Source of the DNA: Bacteroidales bacterium | GTDB lineage: Bacteria > Bacteroidota > Bacteroidia > Bacteroidales > Lentimicrobiaceae | NCBI GenBank assembly: GCA_016705005.1 | Contig: JADIZB010000020.1 | Span: 56,430-120,429, forward strand | Reading direction: 5' to 3' | DNA length: 64,000 nucleotides | Part shown: positions 9,736 to 19,141 of the stretch, in pieces | Numbering within the stretch: the stretch's first letter is position 1 | Layout: each line of letters starts with the position of its first letter | Translations under genes and position numbers: made by a program | Notes under the pieces: model-generated | What the model saw: the letters and a program-made list of their open reading frames with translations, nothing else | Database searches by the model: none | What the model was told of the DNA's origin: nothing

Positions 9736-11748
9736 ATGAAACAAGTAGTATTGATGATTTTTATCGCCCTCTGCATTATTTCTGCAAAGGCCCAGGTAAC
9801 CGTAGCACTCGGAAGTGCATTGGGAGTTGAATCCGGAACAAAAGTTTATATTCCGGTAACTGTTACAGGTATTGATGCTGCAAATGGAGGAATTCCGATT
9901 ATTGCTGCTGAATTCCATGTGTTTTATGATAATCTGAATGTAGAATACGACACAACCATCAATATCTCAAGTTTAACACCTTCGTATGAATGGCTTCCCG
10001 GAGCCTCAGCAACTGAATACGGGAATAACTGGATCGATGATAATCTGCTGCCGGTGAGTTTCCCGGATGGCACAGTGTTATTTGAAATTGTTTTTGATTA
10101 TAAAGGAGGTACAGCCATCCTTGATCTTGATTCAACCAGGTGTTTTCTTGTGGATAACAATACAACCAATATTCCGGTTGACAGGGTTATTGACGGTATG
10201 ATTACACCTTCCGAAGGTTCCGATCAATCGGTCTGGAATGGCGAAGGTGACTGGAATACCTCTGCAAACTGGAGTAACGGAGTTCCCGGATTAAGTACCA
10301 TAGCAGTTGTTGAAACAGGTAATCTGCAGATTATTTCAAATGCAAACTGTAAGTCATTGACAGTCAACAGTGGATCCATAATGCAGGTAATGCCGGGATT
10401 TGCTTTGACGGTTAGTGAAGGGATTACCAACAATGGCAGTTTTTCAATTGAATCGGATCTTTCCGGAACCGGGTCGGTTATTTCGAATGGTTTTACTGAA
10501 GGGAATGGTACATACAATACCCGGCAGTACATTGATTTCGCCGGTTCAGCTTCGCACCTGGTCTCTTCGCCCTTGCCTTCAACACCGGCTTCGGTTTTTG
10601 AAGGGCTCTCGCCTGAAAAGTTTACTGAGAGTTCCGGAACATGGCAAAATCTGGCCGGAGGTGATGTGTTGCAGAATGCCGGTGGAATCATGATATCCTC
10701 CTCCTCAGCACCTGTAACCCTCAACTATACTGGTCCTTTTAATTCAGCAGATATCACAACCGGACTTTCCTATACAGCATCAACTGATATGGAATACAGG
10801 GGTTTGAATCTGGTCGGGAATCCATTTCCTTCAGCAATTTCAGCAAATCTTGACACATGGGAAAAAACGGGTACTGGCAACGGAGTTTATGTTTGGGATA
10901 GTTACAGGTACAAATTCTGGAACGGAAAAACCGGGAATATAACGGATGGACTGATACCTGCCATGCAGGGCTTTTTTGTCAGAGCAGATCAGACCGGAGC
11001 CAGCATTGAAATACCGGGCACAGCAAGGGTGCACAGCAACGTTCCTTTCTATAAAAACAATACCCCTGATTTGCAGAATCAATTGGTACTCAGATTTCAG
11101 CTTAAGAGTGATCCTGAACATTATGACGAAGCTTTTATTCATATTGCTGAAAATTCTTTGATTAATTATTCTTCTGAATCAGATGTTGTTAAATTGATGG
11201 GTGATGCCAGTTTCCCTCAGGTCTATTCTAAATCTGCCGATAATGTTGCATTGGCCATCAATACCCAGCCTGATTTTGCGAACAGCATTCCTCTGGTCTT
11301 TGAAGCCGGAAGCGCAGGAGCCTACGAGTTGATTGTTTCTGGTATCGAAAACATCGATAAAGCGATTCCCCTGTTTCTGGAAAATATTGAGGATCCTATG
11401 GCTATATGGGATTTCAGGGTTAGTCCAACGGCTAATTTTATTCTGGCTGCAGGAGAATCTACCGGTAACCGTTATGTATTACACTTCAAAACTATAGGGA
11501 TCAATCAGCTTCCTGCAGATTTCTTCAATGTTTTTGTCAGCAATGGTAACATACAAATAAGTTCAAACCGGCTCAGAAAGATTGAACAGCTGGATCTGTT
11601 TACCGTATCCGGATCATTGCTTTCTTCTTATGGTGGCACAACATTGCCGGCCGAAATTAAACCAGAGAATTGTGCCGGGGGGATACTGATTCTTAGGATT
11701 GTAACTGATAACGGCGTTTTTACCCGGAAAATTGTTCTCCTGAACTGA
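9736..11748 (+). CDS. Secreted cohesin-like protein with T9SS sorting domain
   Basis: 670 residues, paralogous to the genes at 7316 and 13070. A signal peptide (MKQVVLMIFIALCIISAKAQ) precedes a cohesin-like domain at about 21-150 (ESGTKVYIPVTV, FHVFYDNLNVEYD, FPDGTVLFEIVF). A WNGEGDWNTSANWSNGVPG segment at about 170 opens the shared beta-rich region (SHLVSSPLP, GLNLVGNPFPSAIS, MQGFFVRA, YDEAFIHI). The last 75 residues resemble a T9SS sorting domain (LDLFTVSGSLL, CAGGILILRIVTDNG). It follows the terminator at 9607, so it is probably expressed from its own promoter. No -7 box stood out in the 84 bases before it. The ligand of the cohesin is unknown. Confidence 0.72.
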   Translation: MKQVVLMIFIALCIISAKAQVTVALGSALGVESGTKVYIPVTVTGIDAANGGIPIIAAEFHVFYDNLNVEYDTTINISSLTPSYEWLPGASATEYGNNWIDDNLLPVSFPDGTVLFEIVFDYKGGTAILDLDSTRCFLVDNNTTNIPVDRVIDGMITPSEGSDQSVWNGEGDWNTSANWSNGVPGLSTIAVVETGNLQIISNANCKSLTVNSGSIMQVMPGFALTVSEGITNNGSFSIESDLSGTGSVISNGFTEGNGTYNTRQYIDFAGSASHLVSSPLPSTPASVFEGLSPEKFTESSGTWQNLAGGDVLQNAGGIMISSSSAPVTLNYTGPFNSADITTGLSYTASTDMEYRGLNLVGNPFPSAISANLDTWEKTGTGNGVYVWDSYRYKFWNGKTGNITDGLIPAMQGFFVRADQTGASIEIPGTARVHSNVPFYKNNTPDLQNQLVLRFQLKSDPEHYDEAFIHIAENSLINYSSESDVVKLMGDASFPQVYSKSADNVALAINTQPDFANSIPLVFEAGSAGAYELIVSGIENIDKAIPLFLENIEDPMAIWDFRVSPTANFILAAGESTGNRYVLHFKTIGINQLPADFFNVFVSNGNIQISSNRLRKIEQLDLFTVSGSLLSSYGGTTLPAEIKPENCAGGILILRIVTDNGVFTRKIVLLN

Positions 11749-11899
11749 TCACAAATGGCCTGGAAGCCATAAGTGCAGCTCTTTGCTAAAGTTGAGTTTT
11801 TTATAAACAACAATTTAACCTCGTGGTGACAATTGCTTCATCTCTTTTTGCTTAACCGGAAGGATAATTAAAATTTTTTTAACCCAAAACAAACAATTT

Positions 11900-12955
11900 A
11901 TGAAAAAAACGACTCTATTAATCTTATCTCTGCTTTTCTTCGGGATCTATGCATATTCCCAGGAAATTACAGTTGAGGTTCCTACCCTTACAGCTCCGGC
12001 TATCGGGCAAACCATTGATGTGCCGGTGATTCTGTCAGGTGCAGGTGAAAGTGGGACTCCCATTGCTGCATGTGATTTAAACATCGCTTTTGATGCGGGA
12101 GTGCTTACCTATACCGGACTTGTAAATTTTTCTCCGCTGGCTGTTTCTACCGAATGGGTATTCAATGGTGTCGGTGGTGTTGTTTACGCCAATTGGGCTG
12201 AACCAACCTATACCACAGCAGTAACCTTTCCCGACGAAACAATTTTGTTTTACATCAGGTTTACCTATAATGGAGGTAATAGCTCCCTGGTATTCAACAA
12301 AAATGAGTTCTACAATGTTAATCTGTTTCTGGTTCCTACAAATCCTGTAAACGGAGCAGTAAATGCTGGTATTACCACAAAAACACTTGAACTGACAAAT
12401 GTTATGCTCGAAGGACTTTACGCAGGAAGCGGTTCAATGAATCAGGCCTTTAATGAAATTGGTCCCCAGTTCGATCCGGGAGTAGCCGATATGATAACTG
12501 TTGAACTGCATGATGGATCTAATTATTCAGTTATTGAGCACACTGCGCTTGTTGAACTGAAGCAGAGCGGAGCTGCCACAGTAACCGGTATTCCTTCAAC
12601 CCTGAACGGAAGCTACTATATCACAGTTAAACATCGTAACTCGATCGAAACTTCAACAGCCAACCCGGTTTCCTTTGCCGGTACAACCATTGCCCAGAGT
12701 TTTGGTGATCCTGCAGAAATCTTCGGCGGCAACCTGTTGCTGATGATCGACCTGGGTTATGCCATCTATGGTGGTGATATCAACCAGGACGGTTTCGTTG
12801 ATGGTGGTGACGTTACCCCTTTTGACAACGACCAGTTTAACTTCATTGGTGGTTATGTTGATTCTGATGTTGATGGAAACGGAAGTGTTGACAGTGGTGA
12901 TGGCACCATTATCGACAACAACCAGTTCAACTTTGTCGGAGCTGCACTCCCCTAA
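11900..12955 (+). CDS. Secreted cohesin-dockerin protein (adaptor-like)
   Basis: 351 residues with a signal peptide (MKKTTLLILSLLFFGIYAYSQ). The cohesin-like domain covers about 22-155 (AIGQTIDVPVILSG, CDLNIAFDAGVLTYTGL, FPDETILFYIRFTYNGG). A middle beta-domain follows at about 165-285 (VMLEGLYAGSGSMNQ). The last 60 residues are a type I dockerin-like pair of EF-hand-type calcium loops, DINQDGFVDGGD and DVDGNGSVDSGD, each followed by a short helix-like segment containing DNDQFNFIG or DNNQFNFVG. There is no T9SS sorting domain. A protein with one cohesin and one dockerin could bridge the T9SS-anchored cohesin proteins to other dockerin proteins, by analogy with adaptor scaffoldins. That role is inferred. 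Confidence 0.72.
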   Translation: MKKTTLLILSLLFFGIYAYSQEITVEVPTLTAPAIGQTIDVPVILSGAGESGTPIAACDLNIAFDAGVLTYTGLVNFSPLAVSTEWVFNGVGGVVYANWAEPTYTTAVTFPDETILFYIRFTYNGGNSSLVFNKNEFYNVNLFLVPTNPVNGAVNAGITTKTLELTNVMLEGLYAGSGSMNQAFNEIGPQFDPGVADMITVELHDGSNYSVIEHTALVELKQSGAATVTGIPSTLNGSYYITVKHRNSIETSTANPVSFAGTTIAQSFGDPAEIFGGNLLLMIDLGYAIYGGDINQDGFVDGGDVTPFDNDQFNFIGGYVDSDVDGNGSVDSGDGTIIDNNQFNFVGAALP

Positions 12956-13069
12956 TCTTCAAAAACTGGAATCTCTTCCTCTTACGGAAGGGGTTGCTGA
13001 AATTTAAAATACAAAACCCCAAAATTGAAAATCAATCATTACTAATTCAATAACCCAAAAACAACAATT

Positions 13070-16000
13070 ATGAGAAAACTACTCAACAAAATGCTCAGGA
13101 TGGTGCCTCTGCTGGCATTGGTCCTGTCCTTCGCACAAACCAACGCGCAGCGGCCTTACGCCCCTTCCGCAGAGGAGGACTTCCTGATTACCCTTCAGAA
13201 TGTGGTTCAACCGGTTGGAACAACCAACATTCTTGAGTTTGACATTTACATTCAGGATACTGACCCCAGTCAGGATCTTCAGATGGCCACCTTCCAGGCT
13301 GGTATCAATTTTAACCTTTCCATGCTGAGTGGCCAGGCTACAACAGCAACAATGACAACGATTGTTGCCGGTTCATCCGGACTGCCCGCTGCCATGGCTC
13401 CCATCAGTATAAGTACAACTGCTGCCGGTCTTATCAGGATCGCCGGACGTGCTGCCCCTGGTTGCGGTGGTGGTTTCATTATCCCGACAACCGCTCCTGG
13501 TCTCAGGGTCGGAACATTCAGGATGACCAATGGTAATGGTACAGCCTTTGCTTCAGGTTCAACCCCGAACCTTGTCTTTACTGCAAGCACAGCCATTACC
13601 CCGTCTTATGCAACAAGGTTTGCCTATTACGCAGCTGCTACCTGTCTCAATACACAGGCTGTGATCACCCCTGGTGTGAACGCCAATGTACTTGAGAACC
13701 CTGTATTGAATGCTCCTTTCTGTACCGACGTTTTAGCATTTGCCGTTACCGGTGGTGGTGACTATTGCGAAGGTGGCACCGGTTTACCGGTTGGCCTTTG
13801 CACGGTTAACCAGGTGGATGCGAACTTATACCCTTTAACAATGGTGCTACGGTGCAGGTACTTTCCCCGGAACCGGTTCAGCCCTTTCTTTTGGCAACCG
13901 GCTTGCTGAGTACCTATACCTGTGTGAATTCTACCGAGTGATCCTCCTCAGACTGCCTTACACTGACCGGCAATTACTGTGGTTTATTGAAACCCCTGCT
14001 TCCAACTGTTGAATTCACAGAATCAGCTTGTGATACTTACACATGGGCTCTCAATGGACAGACCTATACTGCAAGTGGTGATTATAACTATGTTGTAGGT
14101 TGTGTTACCAATATCCTGCACCTGACCATTACTCCAAGCAGCATTGTTGAATTCAATGAAGCCGCCTGCGATACTTACACATGGGCTCTTAACGGAACAA
14201 CCTATACTGTTAGTGGTGATTACACTTATGTTGTAGGTTGTGTTACCAATATCCTGCACCTGACCATTACCCCGAGCGGAAACAATGAATACACTGAATC
14301 AGCTTGTGATTCATACTTCTGGGCTGTCAGCGGTCTTACCTATACCGTAAGTGGTGATTATACTTTCGTGAACGGTTGTTCAACCAACATCCTTCACCTG
14401 ACCATTACCCCAAGCAGCACTGTTGAATTTACAGCTTCAGCTTGTGATACTTACACATGGGCTCTCAATGGTATGACCTATACCGCAAGTGGTGATTACA
14501 ATTATGTTGTAGGTTGTGTTACCAATGTACTGCACCTGACCATCACCCCAAGCAGCACTGTTGAAGTTACAGCTTCAGCTTGTGATACTTACACATGGGC
14601 TCTCAATGGTATGACCTATACTGCAAGTGGTGATTATAACTATGTTGTAGGTTGTGTTACCAATGTACTGCACCTGACCATTACCAATTCAGTTGCTCCT
14701 GCTGTTTCTATCGTAGAAAGTGCCAATAACGTTGTTGCCGGTACTTCAGTTACTTTCACAGCTACCCCGGTTAACGGCGGAACTGCTGCTTATGCATGGT
14801 TTGTAAACGGCTTACCTGCCGGAACAAATAACTTCCAGTTAACCTACGCTCCTGCTAACGGTGACGCTGTTTATGTAGTTATGACAAGTTCACTCACCTG
14901 TGTAACTGTTCCTACTGCTACTTCAAACACCATCAACATGGTAGTAACCCCGGTTATTCCTATGGGTGCTGTTTGGACTGGTCTTGCCAACAACGGTGAC
15001 TGGTTTACCGCTGGTAACTGGGATACCGGAGTTCCGGGTGCCATTACCAATGTAACCATTCCTGGTGGCCTTGGTGCCAACTATCCGATGAATGCCGGTG
15101 TTTGTAACAACCTTCTCGTTGCAAACGGTGCTTCATTAATGGTTAACCCAACCGTAGGTGGTACAGCTACCGTTCAGTCATTTGTAACTGCCGGTCAGTA
15201 TCATTTCATCAGCAGCCCGGTTGCTTCTGCAACTGCAGGCAGTGCCTTCCCGCTTTCTACTTACATGAGGAAATATGACGAACTGCAGCCAACCCAACAG
15301 TGGGTCAACATTCTTGCTGCTGACGTTCTCGTTCCTTTCACAGGTATTTCAACTTTCATCCCTGTTGCTACAGGTGACCACACTGCCAATTATGTTGGTT
15401 CACTCAACGACGGTGCTTTCAGCAATGCAGGTCTTACCTTCACTGCCAACAGTACTGCAAGTTATGATGGTTACAACCTCCTTGGCAATCCGTATGCTTC
15501 ACGCATCGACCTGGAAGCTGGTGTAAGCCTCAGCAATGTTGACAACGCTATCTACTTCTGGAACCCGGCCATCAACAATTACTCATACTGGGTAATCGGT
15601 GGTGCAGGTGTTAACGGAGCCAGCGCAAACGTTCCTGTTGGTCAGGGATTCTTTGTAAAAGTTTCTACTCCTGGTTTTGGTACTTTCGGCGTTTCAAATG
15701 CTGTTCGTACAAATGCTGTTCAGGCTTTCTACAAAAACTCAATCAACAATGTAATCAGACTTAAAGTTGAAGGTGACATCTACTCTGATGAAACCATGGT
15801 TCGTTTCAACGACCAGGCTTCTTCACAGTTCGACAGCCAGTTTGACGCTTACAAACTGAAAGCCAGCGATGTTAACCACCTCTATACCAAAACAGCCGAT
15901 GGTTCAGATCTCGCTATCAACGCACTGACCTCAATCGAAGAGAACACTTCAATTCCTGTTTATTTTGAAGTTGCTCACAATGGTACTTACAGCCTCACCG

Positions 16001-16401
16001 CAAGTGAACTCGAAACCATCGCAGGTAGTGTTCCTGTTTGGTTGGAAGACCTCAAAACAGGTGCTGTTCAGAACCTGAGGGAAAATGCTGTTTATGCTTT
16101 CAGCGCCAATGTTAACGATAATGTAAACAGGTTTAAACTCACCTTCGCCGTTCTTGGTGTTGATGACAAACCGCTGCAGAACGTAAACATCTGGAGTGTT
16201 GACAAGAACATCCACATGCAGCTTCCTGTTGTTGTTAAAGGTAACGTCCGCGTAACTAACGCTGCCGGTCAGACCCTGCTCAACTCAGAGATCAATGCTG
16301 TTGGTGAATATGTAATCCATGCTCCGGTTGCCGCTGGCATCTACATGGTGACCATTACTTCCAACGAAGGAACTGTAACTAAAAAAGTGTTTATTAAATA
16401 G
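13070..16401 (+). pseudogene. Large secreted T9SS protein with five 46-residue repeats, broken by frameshifts near 13.80-13.99 kb
   Basis: Two reading frames look like one gene. The first (13070-13909) has a signal peptide and a beta-rich domain and runs into the stretch AFAVTGGGDYCEGGTGLPVG, which normally continues into an Ig-like fold. After about 13800 the expected continuation (NNGATVQV, TYTCVNST) appears in other frames, so at least two indels lie between 13800 and 13990. The second frame (about 13987-16401) has five tandem repeats, an Ig-like segment, a WTGLANNGDWFTAGNWDTG module, the beta-rich region shared with the genes at 7316 and 9736, and a terminal T9SS-type sorting domain (AAGIYMVTITSNEG). 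Intact length would be about 1110 residues. It may be a consensus error rather than a dead gene. Confidence 0.7.
14008..14697 (+). repeat. Five in-frame tandem repeats of 138 bases (46 residues)
   Basis: Unit starts are at 14008, 14146, 14284, 14422 and 14560, exactly 138 bases apart. Each encodes ACD(T/S)Y(T/F)WA ... YT.SGDY ... GC.TN.LHLTIT with two cysteines. Units four and five are almost identical in DNA, implying recent expansion. Similar repeats occur in secreted Bacteroidota adhesin-like proteins. Confidence 0.9.
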
Positions 16402-16489
16402 TTTTAAACCTTCTCCCCCTTTCCCCAAGGGGGGAGAACATTAAACTGATTTAATAACAAACTCAAAAAACAAACTAAAAATCATCATT

Positions 16490-16723
16490 ATGAAAAAAAG
16501 AATCATTCAGATAATCGTTGCAGGAGCTTTCGCAGTTGCACCTCTGTGTATGTTTGCACAACCTAACCCAGGTGGTGGATCAGGTGGCGACCCCGTTGGT
16601 GGTGACCCCATCGGTGGTGGCGGCGGACAAGCCCCCATTGGCGGAGGTGTTGTACTTTTAATCACTCTTGCATCAGGTTATGGCCTGAAGAAAGTTTACG
16701 AACTTCAGAAGGAGAAAAACTAA
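16490..16723 (+). CDS. 77-residue secreted mini-protein with APIGGG tail (second copy)
   Basis: This has the same length and plan as the gene at 9331: a signal peptide (MKKRIIQIIVAGAFAVAPLC ... FAQ), a Gly/Asp/Pro linker with repeated GGDP units, then APIGGGVVLLITLASGYGLK and a charged end KVYELQKEKN. The shared core is APIGGGV(V/L)LLIT followed by GY, two variable residues, K and a variable VY-containing basic end. It follows the large T9SS protein by 88 bases, and a strong terminator follows it. The repeated pairing of a large T9SS surface protein with a mini-protein suggests a functional partnership, but nothing in the sequence proves it. Processing by a sortase-like enzyme is possible; no such enzyme is encoded in this window. 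Confidence 0.75.
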   Translation: MKKRIIQIIVAGAFAVAPLCMFAQPNPGGGSGGDPVGGDPIGGGGGQAPIGGGVVLLITLASGYGLKKVYELQKEKN

Positions 16724-16741
16724 CCCTGATTTGGATTAGAT

Positions 16742-16776
16742 AAAAAGGTCCGGGAAAGCTCCCGGACCTTTTTTTA
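16742..16776 (+). terminator. Strong intrinsic terminator ending the secreted-protein region
   Basis: AAAGGTCCGGGA and TCCCGGACCTTT form a near-perfect stem with an AAGC loop, followed by a run of eight or so T. It separates the secreted-protein cluster from the minus-strand acylphosphatase gene. Confidence 0.92.
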
Positions 16777-16965
16777 TAAGTTAATTGTCAGCTGGTTGTG
16801 GTTTTTTTACTCCTTAATAAAAGTAGTTCCGGTATCTTGCTGAATCCGGGTCCTGTAACTTTTATATAACGAAATTCCTGTAAATACCAACCGGACCAGC
16901 ATTGGCACCAGAAATTCATCCGGTCAACGGAGGCATTTATAACTTTTTCTTATGCTATGCTAACT

Positions 16966-17244
16966 TCAGTTTTCAATAATATCAAAAGTTTTATAATTCA
17001 AAAAGCCAACTGGTTTAGTTTCAATTTTTTTTATCCTGCACGATGGAGATCCAACTGAACACCATTGCACAAATTTTTCAATGGCTTTTTCATCTCCTTC
17101 GGCATGAATAATAATTTCATGATGCGATTCACCATAGTTAACAGTACCGCAGATTCCATATTCTACCGCTTTTTGCATGGAATAAAAACGGAAACCACGT
17201 TTCCAGAGTGTGCCGGATACATAGATTTGTATTGCTGTATTCAT
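16966..17244 (-). CDS. acyP: Acylphosphatase-like protein
   Basis: 92 residues, the usual size of the family. The acylphosphatase fold is recognisable from IYVSGTLWKRGFRFYSMQKA, which corresponds to the GxVQGVxFR phosphate-binding loop with its essential Arg (GFR), and from the TVNY stretch supplying the catalytic Asn. AEGDEKAIEKFVQWCSVGSP matches the second helix region. The enzyme hydrolyses carboxyl-phosphate bonds such as acetyl- or carbamoyl-phosphate in the cytoplasm. The VQGV part of the loop is replaced by LWKR, so the loop is divergent and activity is not assured. It is a single-gene unit, transcribed towards the terminator of the upstream cluster. Confidence 0.8.
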   Translation of the reverse strand: MNTAIQIYVSGTLWKRGFRFYSMQKAVEYGICGTVNYGESHHEIIIHAEGDEKAIEKFVQWCSVGSPSCRIKKIETKPVGFLNYKTFDIIEN

Positions 17245-17720
17245 TGAAAATAATTTTTAGTATAATTTATTGGGCTCCATATTATATATCAGTACATGAT
17301 ACATGCTGTACCAAATAAAATACCTGATTTATTAGTATGAAAATTCCCTGATGTCGAAGTGTAAATTTCCGAAATACTTATTTTATAGGGGTTAAGTGAA
17401 TATTAAGTTTCAATTGATTTTACAGCCTGATGCTTCCAATTAATTTAAACTTCTGGCCAACAATTAAGGGCAATCAGGGATAAAAATGCCTTGTAATATT
17501 TCCTTGTACTTTTTATCAGATAAATGGATGAGTAATATTAATTCCATATACTTTTTTGATGGACAAATATTCAGTAGATTTCTATTCAGGGTTCGCTGAA
17601 AGATTGGCAGGAACCTGATGGTATCGGTAATAAAAAAGATCAGTGAAATCGTATGACATAGATCCTCGCTTGCCGGATTATATCTGATTTATTTTCTCCA
17701 TTATTTATTTTCAATAATAT
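17245..17720. other. Intergenic region, about 480 bases, divergent promoters area
   Basis: AT-rich, with no credible reading frame on either strand. It must contain the acyP promoter (minus strand) and, at its right end, the RND operon promoter listed separately. No conserved RNA structure was recognised. Confidence 0.6.
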
Positions 17721-17751
17721 TTTGTATCTATATGAAATGGATATACTTTTG
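17721..17751 (+). promoter_or_regulatory. Bacteroidota-type promoter of the RND efflux operon
   Basis: TTTG at 17721-17724, a 19-base spacer, then TACTTTTG at 17744-17751. This is a full match to the TTTG-N19-TAnnTTTG pattern used by the Bacteroidota primary sigma factor. A start site near 17758 would leave only about seven bases before the ATG at 17765 but about 40 before the ATG at 17798, which favours the second. Confidence 0.75.
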
Positions 17752-17797
17752 CGTACCATAAGTTATGCTGAAGCAATTTAGTAATTCTCAAATCATC

Positions 17798-19135
17798 ATG
17801 AAATTAAAAGGAATCCTGCTGGTACTTGGACTCATCCTGTTTCTACCGCCAGTCATCGCACAGAAGAAGATCGAAATGAATCTGAAGCAGTGCCTCGAAA
17901 TGGCCTTGCTGCACGATCAGCGGGTCAAACTATCCGAAATGGAACAGACCCGCCTCAGATATCAGATCAACCAGACCAGAGGAATCGGGCTTCCCCAGAT
18001 CAGTGGCTCCGGTAGTTTTCAGAATTTCCTCAAATTGCCTACCCAACTCATACCTGGAGAATTCTTCGGAGAGCCGGGAACCCTTATTCCGGTGCAATTC
18101 GGTACAAACTACAATATGTCGGGCGGAATCCAGGTGTCGCAACTCATCTACAACCAGTCATTCCTGGTTTCGCTCCGGATATCCAGACGGCTACTGGAAC
18201 AGGGGAGTATTGAAATAGAAAAAAGCCGTGAGAACACCGTTTACGATGTAGCGCAATTGTATTATATGGCTCTGCTGACCGATCAACTGACAGAAAATCT
18301 GGCAGAAACACTTGCGAAACTGGATACACTGACCGATATAGCAAAAGTACATCTCGAAAATCAACTGATTTTGCAGGTTGATTATGATCGCATCAGTGTT
18401 AACCGCGCCAACCTTCAGACGGAAGTCAGCAACCTGAAACTTATGCTGATTCAGCAACTCAATATGCTGAAGTATTTTACAGGCATCCCAACCGAGGATT
18501 CCATTTTACTGACGACCACTGTTTTTGATAAACAAACGATGGATCTCAATTTGTTAAATCCTGATAATCATCTTAGCCTGAGAGAAATAGATCAGCAGAA
18601 GAAATTGCTGGAGCTCCAGATGGAACTGGGACATGCCCAGGGAATTCCTTACCTGGCAGCCTTCGGTGATTTCAGCTATAACAGTCAGCAGAATGAATTC
18701 AATAAGCTTTTCAATGACGGGAAAGGATGGCTGGGAACCTCAGTTATCGGGCTTTCACTGAACGTTCCGATTTTTAACGGAGGCCAAAGGTTTTACCAGC
18801 AAAAACAGTACAAAGTTCAATACCAGGAACTGGACCTGAGCCGGGATTATACCAAAAGGCTCATCGAAACCAGTTCCCGGAATGCGCTGATTAAAGTTCA
18901 GAGCCTGGAGCAGACTGCCGGAATGCAGCGCAGTAATGTTAAACTGGCTGATGATGTTTACAAAGTTTTGTACGATCAGTACAGCCGGGGTTACACGCCG
19001 CTAACCGACCTGCTCAGCGCCGAAAGTGCAAAAATTTCGGCTCAAAGCTCCTACATACAGACACTGATTCAGTTAAAGATAGCTGAACTTGAATTGTATA
19101 AATCAAACGGAAATTTAATGGACATTTTAAAATAA
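17798..19135 (+). CDS. TolC-family outer-membrane efflux protein
   Basis: About 445 residues from the chosen ATG, which gives a clean signal peptide (MKLKGILLVLGLILFLPPVI then AQ). An upstream in-frame ATG at 17765 adds 11 residues but would lie almost at the predicted transcription start. Two TolC-type repeats of long helices are visible (coiled-coil stretches around 25-60, 130-215, 255-300 and 350-440), with conserved features such as GDFSYN and SLNVPIFNGGQRFYQQKQ. It forms the trimeric outer-membrane channel of a tripartite efflux pump with the two genes downstream, starting six bases later. The substrate is unknown. Confidence 0.9.
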   Translation: MKLKGILLVLGLILFLPPVIAQKKIEMNLKQCLEMALLHDQRVKLSEMEQTRLRYQINQTRGIGLPQISGSGSFQNFLKLPTQLIPGEFFGEPGTLIPVQFGTNYNMSGGIQVSQLIYNQSFLVSLRISRRLLEQGSIEIEKSRENTVYDVAQLYYMALLTDQLTENLAETLAKLDTLTDIAKVHLENQLILQVDYDRISVNRANLQTEVSNLKLMLIQQLNMLKYFTGIPTEDSILLTTTVFDKQTMDLNLLNPDNHLSLREIDQQKKLLELQMELGHAQGIPYLAAFGDFSYNSQQNEFNKLFNDGKGWLGTSVIGLSLNVPIFNGGQRFYQQKQYKVQYQELDLSRDYTKRLIETSSRNALIKVQSLEQTAGMQRSNVKLADDVYKVLYDQYSRGYTPLTDLLSAESAKISAQSSYIQTLIQLKIAELELYKSNGNLMDILK

Positions 19136-19141
19136 TCTGCA

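Noticed and set aside
13987..16401. Independent 804-residue gene
   Set aside because: It lacks a signal peptide and its sequence continues that of the preceding frame, so it is better seen as the rest of the gene at 13070.
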